Shown in pieces: positions 16,567 through 24,273 of a DNA stretch of 64,000 bases. Source of the stretch: an uncultured Bacteroidota bacterium (lineage in GTDB: Bacteria > Bacteroidota > Bacteroidia > UKL13-3); assembly GCA_903850915.1 (NCBI GenBank), contig CAINMV010000009.1, positions 128,599 to 192,598 on the forward strand, written 5' to 3'. The notes under the pieces are model-generated. The model ran no database searches. It was not told the DNA's origin and saw only the letters and a program-made list of their open reading frames with translations. The position numbers and the translations under genes are program-made. Position 1 is the first letter of the stretch, and each line of letters starts with the position of its first letter.

Positions 16567-17981
16567 TGAAGGATCAAATTTTAAAGTATTTTAATTCCAT
16601 TGCGAACCAGCGATTACTGATACGCAAGAAGAATAGATATTATTGGGATAATATTACGGAGTATTGCAATTATTTCATTCATCCTGAATCTAGTGTTATT
16701 GAAATTGGTTGCGGTAACGGTGAAATGCTCAACGATATGAATGGTTTGCGTAAGTTAGGACTGGATTTTAGTCAGGCCATGATTTCAAATGCGCAAAATA
16801 TCTATCCTCATTTAGAATTTCAATTGATGGATGCTGAAAATTTCATTTTAGAAGAAAAGTTTGATGTCATTATTATATCGAATCTCACCGGTTATCTCGA
16901 TGATATTCAAAAGTGTTTTCAAAATTTACATCAATTGTGTCATCGCGACACAAAAATTATTGTAACATACTATAGCTACCTTTGGGAGCCACTTTTAAAA
17001 CTTTCTGAGAAATTAGGCCTTAAATTAAAAACACCCGACCAAAATTGGCTCACGCAGGCCGACCTATCGAATCTATTGTTTGTTGCTGGTTTCGATGTTT
17101 ATAAAACGGCGAAGCGCCAAATTTCACCGGTCAATATCCCACTTATTGCGTGGATTTCAAATAAAGTACTTGCGCAACTTCCGCTGTTTAATCTATTATG
17201 CATCAATAGGTTTCTTTTTGCTCGTCAAAACACTGAAAGTTTAACCACTTCCGAAAAAGAATTCACGGTTAGCGTGGTTGTCCCAGCTCGCAATGAAGCC
17301 GGTAATATTGAGAATGCCATTACTCGACTTCCAAAAATGGGAAAGGGAGTGGAGCTTATATTTATAGAAGGAAACAGTACTGACAACACTTGGGCTACTA
17401 TCCAAGAAATGGCGGACAAGTATAAAAACACCCATACAATTAAAATTGGCAGACAGCAGGGAAAAGGCAAGGGTGATGCCGTTAGGATGGGCTTTGGTAT
17501 GGCCACAGGTGATATTCTGATGATTTTAGATGCCGACCTTACGGTGCCTCCTGAGGACCTAACGAAGTTTTATGACGCCATTGCCTCTGGCAAGGGCGAT
17601 TTCATTAACGGATCTCGCCTGGTGTATCAAATGGAGAATAATGCAATGCGTTTTCTAAATATTCTGGGGAATAAATTTTTTAGCTTGGCATTCACATGGC
17701 TTCTATCGCAACCATTCAAGGACACCCTTTGCGGTACCAAGGTGATTTTTAGAAAAGATTATGAGAAATTAATCTCAAATCGGAAGTTTTTTGGTGATTT
17801 CGACCCTTTTGGCGATTTCGACCTCATTTTTGGCGCCTATAAGCTAAATTTGAAGATAATAGAGATTCCAATACGTTACAAGGAAAGAACCTACGGAAGC
17901 ACCAATATCAGTCGTTTCAAGCACGGATTGATTCTACTTCGCATGTGTATCTTTGCGGCTCGTAAAATAAAATTCTACTAA
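16566..17981 (+). CDS. Fusion of SAM-dependent methyltransferase and family 2 glycosyltransferase (DPM1-like)
   Basis: The 471-residue protein has two domains. Residues 1 to about 200 are a class I methyltransferase with motif I VIEIGCGNGEMLNDM (about 46-60) and LMDAENFILEEKFDVIIISN. Residues from about 233 are a GT-A family 2 glycosyltransferase with VSVVVPARNEAGNIENAI, the metal-binding DAD of ILDADLT (Asp322-Asp324), and the acceptor-side segment DTLCGTKVIFRKDYEKL typical of dolichyl/undecaprenyl-phosphate sugar synthases. The C-terminus has RYKERTYGSTNISRFKHG, also typical of that group, but no added membrane-anchor domain. The role is probably transfer of a sugar to a polyprenyl phosphate or lipid with a linked methylation. 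The gene overlaps the previous methyltransferase by one base. Confidence 0.85.
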   Translation: MKDQILKYFNSIANQRLLIRKKNRYYWDNITEYCNYFIHPESSVIEIGCGNGEMLNDMNGLRKLGLDFSQAMISNAQNIYPHLEFQLMDAENFILEEKFDVIIISNLTGYLDDIQKCFQNLHQLCHRDTKIIVTYYSYLWEPLLKLSEKLGLKLKTPDQNWLTQADLSNLLFVAGFDVYKTAKRQISPVNIPLIAWISNKVLAQLPLFNLLCINRFLFARQNTESLTTSEKEFTVSVVVPARNEAGNIENAITRLPKMGKGVELIFIEGNSTDNTWATIQEMADKYKNTHTIKIGRQQGKGKGDAVRMGFGMATGDILMILDADLTVPPEDLTKFYDAIASGKGDFINGSRLVYQMENNAMRFLNILGNKFFSLAFTWLLSQPFKDTLCGTKVIFRKDYEKLISNRKFFGDFDPFGDFDLIFGAYKLNLKIIEIPIRYKERTYGSTNISRFKHGLILLRMCIFAARKIKFY

Positions 17982-18006
17982 GATTTCATTATTTCGTTAA
18001 TTTTTC

Positions 18007-18014
18007 TACCTTTG
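18007..18014 (+). promoter_or_regulatory. -7 element TACCTTTG of rpmH
   Basis: Exact TAnnTTTG match, leaving a leader of about 40 bases before the rpmH ATG at 18058. Confidence 0.6.
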
Positions 18015-18057
18015 CACTCCCATTTTTAAATAGGCAACAAATTAAAGTATATCGAAT

Positions 18058-18216
18058 ATGTCAATTACATTCCAACCATCAAACCGTAAGCGCAGAAATA
18101 AACACGGATTCCGTGAACGTATGAGTACTAAAAATGGCAGAAAGATATTGGCAGCCCGTCGTGCACGTGGCAGAAAACGCCTTACCGTTTCTGATGAAGG
18201 AACTCATAAAAGATAA
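18058..18216 (+). CDS. rpmH: 50S ribosomal protein L34
   Basis: This 52-residue gene is too short for the ORF track. It translates as [20 protein letters not shown], continuing [20 protein letters not shown] to a TAA at 18214. This is unmistakable bacterial L34, with the TFQPSxRKRxxxHGFRxRM signature and the basic RKILxxRRxRGRK tail. It is a structural protein of the large subunit. It precedes rnpA and yidD, the classic order. Unlike the usual read-through arrangement, a hairpin terminator and a separate promoter lie between rpmH and rnpA. Confidence 0.97.
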   Translation: MSITFQPSNRKRRNKHGFRERMSTKNGRKILAARRARGRKRLTVSDEGTHKR

Positions 18217-18239
18217 TTTGTAAATAACTACACTTAAAG

Positions 18240-18273
18240 GGCAGTTAGCAGGAAATGTTAACTGCCTTTTTTA
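18240..18273 (+). terminator. Terminator or attenuator between rpmH and rnpA
   Basis: An 8-base stem GGCAGTTA/TAACTGCC with an 11-base loop is followed by TTTTTT. The T tract runs directly into the rnpA -7 element at 18272, so the two signals overlap. Confidence 0.75.
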
Positions 18274-18279
18274 TTTTTG
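18272..18279 (+). promoter_or_regulatory. -7 element TATTTTTG of rnpA
   Basis: Exact TAnnTTTG match ending 8 bases before the GTG start of rnpA at 18287. It overlaps the T tract of the upstream terminator. Confidence 0.55.
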
Positions 18280-18286
18280 AAAAATC

Positions 18287-18670
18287 GTGCGACACACTTT
18301 CGCTAAAAATGAGCGGCTCTGTAGCCAAATCCTTATCGATGCCTTGATGCAACGGGGCAATCCCTCATTTTTAACTTTTCCTATTATCTTTGCTTGGCGC
18401 GAAGCACCCTTGCCGCCAAAATTACATTCCCAAGTTTTAATTTCAGTAGCGAAGAAAAGGTACAAGCGCGCCGTAGATCGTAATCACGTTAAACGGCTTT
18501 TGCGCGAGGCATACCGATTAAACAAGCATGTGTTGTATGACGGAATGAAAGAAAAACAATTGTTGCTTCATATTAATTATATTGCTCCAGAAATACTCTC
18601 TTTTCAAGCCATCAACGATGCCATGGTTAATTCTATAAATAAGCTCATTAAAGAAATTAACAAGTCATGA
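18287..18670 (+). CDS. rnpA: Ribonuclease P protein component
   Basis: The 127-residue protein starts with GTG, giving [14 protein letters not shown], a typical RnpA N-terminus (xFxKxERL). The conserved RNR-type motif is present as [20 protein letters not shown] (about residues 63-82), which contacts RNase P RNA. The protein helps the catalytic RNA cleave 5' leaders from pre-tRNA. It overlaps yidD by four bases (ATGA). It has its own promoter element immediately after the rpmH terminator, so its expression can be set separately from rpmH. Confidence 0.95.
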   Translation: MRHTFAKNERLCSQILIDALMQRGNPSFLTFPIIFAWREAPLPPKLHSQVLISVAKKRYKRAVDRNHVKRLLREAYRLNKHVLYDGMKEKQLLLHINYIAPEILSFQAINDAMVNSINKLIKEINKS

Positions 18671-18876
18671 AATGGACATTAATAAAGCTTTTCAGGCTAT
18701 ACCAACTCTTACTATCTCCATTGCTTCCCAATGCTTGCCGTTATGCGCCTTCGTGCTCACAATATGGAATTGAGGCCGTGAAAAAACATGGTGCTATTAA
18801 AGGGGGGTACCTTACAATAAAACGAATTTTGCGCTGTCATCCTTGGGGTGGTCATGGCTACGATCCTGTTCCATAA
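18667..18876 (+). CDS. yidD: Membrane protein insertion efficiency factor YidD
   Basis: The 69-residue protein has the family signature [20 protein letters not shown], then [20 protein letters not shown] and the C-terminal [14 protein letters not shown]. YidD is a small inner-membrane-associated protein that assists YidC-dependent insertion. It overlaps the end of rnpA (ATGA), which indicates coupled translation. yidC, which follows yidD in many other phyla, is not here; the next gene is a convergent T9SS protein. Confidence 0.95.
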   Translation: MKWTLIKLFRLYQLLLSPLLPNACRYAPSCSQYGIEAVKKHGAIKGGYLTIKRILRCHPWGGHGYDPVP

Positions 18877-18901
18877 TAACGAGTAATAATATTGCAAAGT
18901 A

Positions 18902-18937
18902 AAAAAAAGGCCAGTTAATCAAAACCAGCCTTTTTTT
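18902..18937. terminator. Bidirectional terminator between yidD and the NHL T9SS gene
   Basis: AAAAAAAGGC pairs with GCCTTTTTTT. Inner GTT/AAC pairs are separated from the outer stem by a 2x2 CA/CA loop. A/T tracts flank both sides, so it can serve both convergent genes. Confidence 0.75.
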
Positions 18938-18957
18938 ATCTTAGATTTAGCGAAAGG

Positions 18958-20916
18958 TTATTCAATTACAATTCTTTGTGTTGAAATCTTATCATCTGCC
19001 TTAACCTTTAGAATATAAATTCCCGAGGTTAATCCTTTGCAATTAATTTGTTGCTCCATGGTGTTCTCTAAATTCATGGTTGCTAAGCTTCTCCCTTGCA
19101 GGTCAATTACTTCGGCAGTAGCGCCTTTAAGGCTTTCATTAGTGCGTATGGTGAAGTTGCCACTGTTGGGATTTGGAAACACCTCAAACGAGAATGAATT
19201 TCCTGAATTGTTAATACCCACCCCAGTAATATAAATATAGTTGGTTTTCACTTTAGGTGCTACTGTGAATGTAGGATGTGACACATTTAGAGTTACACTG
19301 TAATATCCTCCTGTCGTAAAACGCACTTGAGGGTTAGCGCTGTTTTGGGTGGTAGAGTTAATATATGCAATAGTGGCTGGATTAAAGGCCCATGAATAAG
19401 TGCAACTAGCTGTGTTTGTAGTTTGATTTGTAAAAGTAAAGATAGTGCTGGCAGGCCCCCATAATTTATCGGCAATAAAATCAGCTGTTGGCTGCCCCGT
19501 GCCATTGCTTACAACAATGTAAGCTGGTTTTATTTTTACAGCAGCACCATATGGGTTATTTACGGAGTCTTTGATGGTATAGGTTCCAGCGGTTAGAAAC
19601 TTTATTTGTGGATTTTGACTCGTTGCGGATGTTGAATTCGCAAATTGATAGTCTGTATTTAATGTGCCAGGAGTAATGGTCCATTTCCAACTGTTTACCA
19701 TACTTAAGCTGGTGTCGGTAATGGTAGCAATCGCTCCTGTTGATAACGAGGTGTAGTTAGAGCGGAAGTCAGCAACAGGACGCAAGTCTATCGAGCGAAT
19801 TAGTCCATTGGTGTTGTCGCATAATATCATGGTTGTTTTATCAGGCGTTAAATACATGCCCATCGGCAAGTTAAAACGAGAGTTGGTATAAAAACCATCA
19901 TTATCAGCGGCAACCTGATGAGAGCCAGCTAAAGTTAATACATTGCCGGTCGTTTTTTCAATTCTACGGATTGTGTTGGCGTTGTTGCTCGAACTAAAGA
20001 AAATATTTCCTTGATAGTCGATGGCAATACCTTCAGTGCTGCGAGAGTTGGCGGTTGTTAAGCGATTTCCATCGTTACCCATAAAGCCATTTCTTGATCC
20101 TGTTGTACTACCTAAATATACCGAAACGGTTTGTGCTGTTAAATCGATTTTTCTGATTCTGCCATTGCCATAATCGCAAACGTAAAGTGCATTTTCGGAG
20201 GCTGAAAAGGCAATGCCACGTGGCCATTTAAATTTAGCTGTAGCAAAACTACCATCAACAAGACCGCCTACAGTGCCACTGGCGCTTCCGCAAAGGGTAG
20301 TAACTGCACCTGTTGAAATTACAATTTTACGAATACTACTGTTGTTTTCATCGGTAACATAAAGGTTGCCTGAGTTGTCCTTACAGATGCCATTAGGGCC
20401 ATCAAAACGCGCTGCTGTACCAACACCATCGGTAGTGCCTTTGACTGCAATTCCAGTTGTTTCTGGGGCACCGCATAAAGTAGTAACGCCTTGCGAATTT
20501 CCAATGGTTGTAAATGCATCAATCCTGCGAATAGCGTTATTATTATAGTCGCATACATAAATTACGTTGTTAGCATCACAAACAATGCCTTTCGGGGCAT
20601 TAAATTTTGCCGATGAGCTATAGGCATTCGCATAGCCGTATGCACCAGGTGTTCCTGGAATAAATTGAGACCCAGCACGATTATAAACGGTGGTGCCTTG
20701 AATCATTTTTACACAATGATTGCCATCGTCGGTTACCCAAAGGTTGCCATTGCCATCTGCACATATACTGTTAGGTTGCGACCATAAGGCGGCTGATAAA
20801 GATACGTTGTTGCTGTTTCCTGCTGACCCTCTAGTTCCCGAAAAGGTAGTTACCGTTTGGGCAGTTATTTGAAGCGCCAAAAGGCTTAATAGCATAAGTT
20901 GTAAGATTCGTTTCAT
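18958..20916 (-). CDS. Secreted NHL-repeat and PKD-domain protein with T9SS type A sorting domain
   Basis: The 652-residue protein has a signal peptide (MKRILQLMLLSLLALQITAQ). At least six NHL-type beta-propeller repeats follow, recognisable by recurring patterns such as SICADGNGNLWVTDDGNHCV, IYVCDYNNNAIRRID and LYVTDENNSSIRKI (about residues 40-375). Two PKD-like domains lie at about 385-560 (WKWTITPG; CTYSWAFNPATI). The C-terminal approximately 80 residues form a Por/T9SS sorting domain (FEVFPNPNSGNFTI ... GIYILKVKADDK). The product is expected to leave the cell through T9SS and be surface-attached or released. Ligand or function is unknown. It shares a terminator with yidD. Confidence 0.92.
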   Translation of the reverse strand: MKRILQLMLLSLLALQITAQTVTTFSGTRGSAGNSNNVSLSAALWSQPNSICADGNGNLWVTDDGNHCVKMIQGTTVYNRAGSQFIPGTPGAYGYANAYSSSAKFNAPKGIVCDANNVIYVCDYNNNAIRRIDAFTTIGNSQGVTTLCGAPETTGIAVKGTTDGVGTAARFDGPNGICKDNSGNLYVTDENNSSIRKIVISTGAVTTLCGSASGTVGGLVDGSFATAKFKWPRGIAFSASENALYVCDYGNGRIRKIDLTAQTVSVYLGSTTGSRNGFMGNDGNRLTTANSRSTEGIAIDYQGNIFFSSSNNANTIRRIEKTTGNVLTLAGSHQVAADNDGFYTNSRFNLPMGMYLTPDKTTMILCDNTNGLIRSIDLRPVADFRSNYTSLSTGAIATITDTSLSMVNSWKWTITPGTLNTDYQFANSTSATSQNPQIKFLTAGTYTIKDSVNNPYGAAVKIKPAYIVVSNGTGQPTADFIADKLWGPASTIFTFTNQTTNTASCTYSWAFNPATIAYINSTTQNSANPQVRFTTGGYYSVTLNVSHPTFTVAPKVKTNYIYITGVGINNSGNSFSFEVFPNPNSGNFTIRTNESLKGATAEVIDLQGRSLATMNLENTMEQQINCKGLTSGIYILKVKADDKISTQRIVIE

Positions 20917-20945
20917 TGGGTTGTATTTGATGTTTGATTGATTTG

Positions 20946-20953
20946 CAAATATA
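20946..20953 (-). promoter_or_regulatory. -7 element TATATTTG (minus strand) of the NHL T9SS gene
   Basis: The reverse complement reads TATATTTG, an exact TAnnTTTG match about 30 bases before the ATG at 20916. It overlaps the region just before the purC stop codon side. Confidence 0.5.
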
Positions 20954-20958
20954 GTTTT

Positions 20959-21918
20959 TTAAAATTTATAGCCAATATCTTGTAGGCAGGCCAATATATT
21001 GTTTTCAATACGTTCAGTGGCATTTGTGTAATCCGTTTTTTCAAATGCCTTGCCCACAATCTTCTCAAATAATTCAATATAACGATTGGTAATCGACGAT
21101 ACAACGTCATCAGTCATGGTTGGTATTGTTTGACCATCCAAGCCTTGAAAGCCTTTTTCTATTAACCATTGACGGACAAACTCTTTTGATAGTTGCTTTT
21201 GAGGCTCATTATTTTTTTGACGTTCTTCGTAGCCTTCTAAATAAAAATAACGCGAGGAATCAGGGGTGTGAATTTCATCCAATAAATAAATCTCGCCTTG
21301 TTTGGTTCCAAACTCATATTTGGTATCAACTAAAATGAGTCCTTTTCGATTCGCTTCTTTATTGCCATAATCATAAAGTTGCAAAGCGATGTTCATTACT
21401 TTCTGCAATTGCGCTTCCGTCATTAAGGCTTTGTCAATTATTTCCTGTGGCGTCATATCAATATCATGACCTGTTTCAGCTTTAGACGATGGCGTTATTA
21501 ATGGTGTTGGAAATCGATCGCTTTCCTTCATGCCATCGGGCATAAGCGAGCCACAAATCAAGCGCTTGCCACTTTGATATTCTCTCCAAGCATGGCCACT
21601 TAAATAACCACGCACTACCATCTCTACTTTAAATGGAATACACTTAACACCAATAGAAACGTTTGGGTCGGGCGTGTGGGTTAGCCAAGTCGGGACAATA
21701 TGGGTTACATCTTGCAAAAATCGCGATGCAATCTGATTTAATACTTGACCTTTATATGGAATGGCTTTTGGGAGCACATGGTCGAAGGCAGAGATTCTGT
21801 CGCTAGTAATAACGACCAAATGCTCTTCTCCAATCTCGTATATATCTCTCACTTTCCCGCGTATGAAGTTTTTTTGATGAGGGAAGAAAAAGTTAGTTGA
21901 CATTAATGCTTCTGACAT
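20959..21918 (-). CDS. purC: Phosphoribosylaminoimidazole-succinocarboxamide synthase
   Basis: The 319-residue protein is a full-length SAICAR synthetase. It has the ATP-binding RGKVRDIYEIGEEHLVVITSDR (about residues 20-41), SAFDHVLPKAIPYKGQVL, the VRGYLSGHAWREYQSGKR loop, and LILVDTKYEFG followed by EIHTPDSSRYF. It catalyses the ATP-dependent joining of CAIR and aspartate in purine synthesis. Its length and the early RGKVRDIY motif match the longer, yeast ADE1-like form rather than the short E. coli form. No other pur gene is adjacent. A second in-frame ATG (MSTNFF) six codons in could be the true start. Confidence 0.96.
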   Translation of the reverse strand: MSEALMSTNFFFPHQKNFIRGKVRDIYEIGEEHLVVITSDRISAFDHVLPKAIPYKGQVLNQIASRFLQDVTHIVPTWLTHTPDPNVSIGVKCIPFKVEMVVRGYLSGHAWREYQSGKRLICGSLMPDGMKESDRFPTPLITPSSKAETGHDIDMTPQEIIDKALMTEAQLQKVMNIALQLYDYGNKEANRKGLILVDTKYEFGTKQGEIYLLDEIHTPDSSRYFYLEGYEERQKNNEPQKQLSKEFVRQWLIEKGFQGLDGQTIPTMTDDVVSSITNRYIELFEKIVGKAFEKTDYTNATERIENNILACLQDIGYKF

Positions 21919-21971
21919 AATAAATGGGTGGTTTTAGGTGAATAATAATATTCTATTTCTCAGTTCGGCTT

Positions 21972-22922
21972 TTAAATTTCTTTCTCCGGATTGGTAAAGT
22001 TGTATGCTTCAATTATTTGTTTTACAAGTCGATGTCGCACAACATCTGTAACATCTAGATGCTGTATTTTTATGCCTTTAATATTACTAAGAATTTGTAT
22101 GGCGGTAGACAAGCCACTCATGCTTTTGCGAGGAAGGTCTATCTGCGTAAGGTCGCCCGTGATGATGACTTTGGCATTGGGCCCCATCCGGGTTAAAAAC
22201 ATTTTAAGCTGGAGTTGCGTGGCATTTTGTGCTTCATCTAAAATAATAAAGGCATTGTCGAGGGTACGACCGCGCATAAAAGCCATTGGCGCTACTTCGA
22301 TGGTGCGATTTTCGAGGTACATTTTTAATTTATCCATCGCAATCATATCCTCCAATGCATCGTAGAGTGGTCGCAAATAAGGGTCAATTTTTTCTTTTAA
22401 GTCACCGGGTAAGAAGCCTAAATTTTCGCCTGCCTCCACTGCTGGCCTAGCGAGTATAATGCGTTTTACCTCTTTGTTTTTTAAAGCTCTAACAGCTAAG
22501 GCTACAGCAGTATAAGTTTTGCCAGTACCTGCCGGGCCAATAGCGAATACAATATCATTCTGGGACACATGCTCTACCAAGCGTCGTTGGTTGGCAGTTC
22601 TCACTTTTATTACCTTGCCCGCCTGACCATATAGCAAAACATCACCATCAGCCTGGACAATATCAGAATCTGACTTTTCAAGAATCTCATTTACCTTAAT
22701 TTCGGAAAGTGTACCGTTGTTTTGTAAGGAGTTCATTAGTTGTGTGATTTTATGTTGAAGTTGCTCAATTTCAAGAGTTTCGCCCATTACTTTTAAGTCG
22801 TGCCCTCGTGCTACTAGCTTCAATTTCGGAAATTGATTCTGAAGATGCCTTAAGTTTACGTTGTTGGGGCCGAAAAATGCCGCAGGCTCGATTTCTTCTA
22901 GAGAAATGGTTTTTTCTATCAA
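21972..22922 (-). CDS. PhoH family P-loop ATPase
   Basis: The 316-residue protein has an N-terminal KH-like region (LRHLQNQFPKLKLVARGHDLKVMGE) and a C-terminal PhoH ATPase domain with Walker A GPAGTGKTYTA (residues 129-139) and Walker B FIILDEAQNAT. The motif ITGDLTQIDLPR is diagnostic of PhoH-like proteins. The family is linked to RNA metabolism and phosphate starvation; the direct substrate in this organism is unknown. The start is TTG (revcomp of 22920-22922). No upstream in-frame ATG exists, and the residues just after it are conserved in the family, so TTG is preferred. The minus-strand promoter lies 50 bases upstream. Confidence 0.92.
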   Translation of the reverse strand: MIEKTISLEEIEPAAFFGPNNVNLRHLQNQFPKLKLVARGHDLKVMGETLEIEQLQHKITQLMNSLQNNGTLSEIKVNEILEKSDSDIVQADGDVLLYGQAGKVIKVRTANQRRLVEHVSQNDIVFAIGPAGTGKTYTAVALAVRALKNKEVKRIILARPAVEAGENLGFLPGDLKEKIDPYLRPLYDALEDMIAMDKLKMYLENRTIEVAPMAFMRGRTLDNAFIILDEAQNATQLQLKMFLTRMGPNAKVIITGDLTQIDLPRKSMSGLSTAIQILSNIKGIKIQHLDVTDVVRHRLVKQIIEAYNFTNPEKEI

Positions 22923-22960
22923 TGTTAAATTTTATAAATTAAAAATGAATAAATATAATT

Positions 22961-22968
22961 TATTTTTG
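22961..22968 (+). promoter_or_regulatory. -7 element TATTTTTG reading toward the SAM hydrolase-like gene
   Basis: Exact TAnnTTTG match 70 bases upstream of the ATG at 23038. It lies three bases from the opposing phoH element at 22972, so the two promoters overlap. Confidence 0.5.
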
Positions 22969-22971
22969 CCA

Positions 22972-22979
22972 CAAAGATA
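22972..22979 (-). promoter_or_regulatory. -7 element TATCTTTG (minus strand) of phoH
   Basis: The reverse complement reads TATCTTTG, an exact TAnnTTTG match, 50 bases upstream of the phoH TTG. It faces the plus-strand element at 22961 and would start transcription across it. Confidence 0.55.
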
Positions 22980-23037
22980 GAAGAGAAAAATTATTGTGAT
23001 AGTTTTACCGTCACAGTTTACCCACACTGTTTAAACA

Positions 23038-23808
23038 ATGCACCACCATATTACCATTACCACCGATGCCGGACGTGAATCCGTTTATGTTTCAGCATTC
23101 AAAGGCATATTATACCGTGCGTTTAGTGAGGTTGTAATCACGGAGATAAACACAAATATCGCTTCTAGAAATATTCAGCAGGCCGCCTTTTCTTTGCAAC
23201 ATTCATTTACTTATTTTCCTGCGGAAACGCTACATATCATTGATGTTGATAGTAGCTTCGTGCTGTATAAAAGACTGTTATATACAAAGCATGAGAATCA
23301 GCATTTTATAGCACTCGATAATGGCGTACTCTCGTTAGTTCTCCCCGATGTCCAAACACAAGTTTTTGAAGTTGTCACTTCGTCGATTGAAAATCAAAGT
23401 CGATATGAGAAGTTTGCTTTTGCGGCGAAACATATTCTGAATGGCACAAAAACAATTGAAATGTTTAAACCGATAGCAAACGTTGTTACCTTTAAACATC
23501 AACTACCGGGTATCATTGGAAATCGAATAACAGCCCAGATAATTGCTATTGATAATTATGGTAATTGCATAACAAACCTTCATTTTGACGAACTTAATCG
23601 CCATCTCCGGGGTAGAAAAGTTGTAATTCGTTTGCCAATGGATATTGTTTTTAAAGGTGTAATGAATAGTTACTATGATGTAGAAGATGGAGAATGCGTA
23701 TGTATTAAAAATAATATGGGATTATTGGAAATCGCTATTCATAATGCCAATGCTAGTCAGCTTCTTGGACTTCACGAAAAGTCGTCCATTATTTTTGAAA
23801 TGGAATAA
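23038..23808 (+). CDS. SAM hydroxide adenosyltransferase-like protein (DUF62 family)
   Basis: The 256-residue protein aligns by eye with the DUF62 family. The N-terminal ITITTDAGRESVYVSAFKGI stands where canonical members have ITLLTDFGxxDxYVGxMKGV. AAFSLQHSFTYFPAETLHIIDVD aligns with the catalytic VVDPGVG region, and IALDNGVLSLVLPD and IAIDNYGNCITNLHFDEL match the conserved DNG and D-x-x-GN-x-x-TN motifs. Canonical enzymes hydrolyse S-adenosylmethionine to adenosine and methionine. Here the VDPGVG loop reads VDSSFV and TDFG reads TDAG, so activity is not assured, although the Asp and a following Arg are retained. The gene is divergent from phoH. Confidence 0.82.
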   Translation: MHHHITITTDAGRESVYVSAFKGILYRAFSEVVITEINTNIASRNIQQAAFSLQHSFTYFPAETLHIIDVDSSFVLYKRLLYTKHENQHFIALDNGVLSLVLPDVQTQVFEVVTSSIENQSRYEKFAFAAKHILNGTKTIEMFKPIANVVTFKHQLPGIIGNRITAQIIAIDNYGNCITNLHFDELNRHLRGRKVVIRLPMDIVFKGVMNSYYDVEDGECVCIKNNMGLLEIAIHNANASQLLGLHEKSSIIFEME

Positions 23809-23868
23809 TCCCCTAAGCAGGATTAAAAAAACATTATCAACGCTTTAAATATTAAATAGTAAACTAGG

Positions 23869-24168
23869 ATGATTATACGTATCGTGAAAATGCACTTTAG
23901 AACGGAGGAAACCAATGCGTTTATTAAGCTTTTTGAATCGGTAAAATCAAAAATTGCAGCACAGGAAGGTTGTGAAGGCGTTAAGTTAATTCAAGATGTT
24001 TCCTGTTCTGATGTCTTTTTTACCTTAAGCCATTGGAAAACGCCTGAGCATTTAGAGATGTATCGTAATTCCGAATTATTTGCAACAACCTGGAGCACAA
24101 CAAAAGCCATGTTTAAAGAAAAAGCAAAAGCATGGAGTACAAGTGAACTAAGTGCTGCTGGATTTTAG
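23869..24168 (+). CDS. Antibiotic biosynthesis monooxygenase (ABM)-domain protein
   Basis: The 99-residue protein has the compact ferredoxin-like ABM pattern: a first strand IIRIVKMHF, a helix FIKLFESVKSKIAAQEGCEG, strands VKLIQDVSCSDVFFTLSHW, and KTPEHLEMYRNSELFATTW. Such small dimeric proteins include quinol monooxygenases and heme-degrading IsdG-like enzymes. The sequence does not tell which. It follows the SAM hydrolase-like gene by 60 bases and may share its transcript. Confidence 0.75.
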   Translation: MIIRIVKMHFRTEETNAFIKLFESVKSKIAAQEGCEGVKLIQDVSCSDVFFTLSHWKTPEHLEMYRNSELFATTWSTTKAMFKEKAKAWSTSELSAAGF

Positions 24169-24247
24169 AGACGTTAACTTCGGATGCGAAAGTTGCTGTA
24201 ATTTTTGTTAAAAGCTTTGCTGCGCTTGTTCGGTGATCATTAGATGC

Positions 24248-24255
24248 TATTTTTG
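24248..24255 (+). promoter_or_regulatory. -7 element TATTTTTG of the CxxCH T9SS gene
   Basis: Exact TAnnTTTG match lying between the ORF-track start (24244) and the preferred ATG at 24274. It supports the downstream start with a leader of roughly 12 bases. Confidence 0.55.
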
Positions 24256-24273
24256 AACTTTAATTTTATTTCA

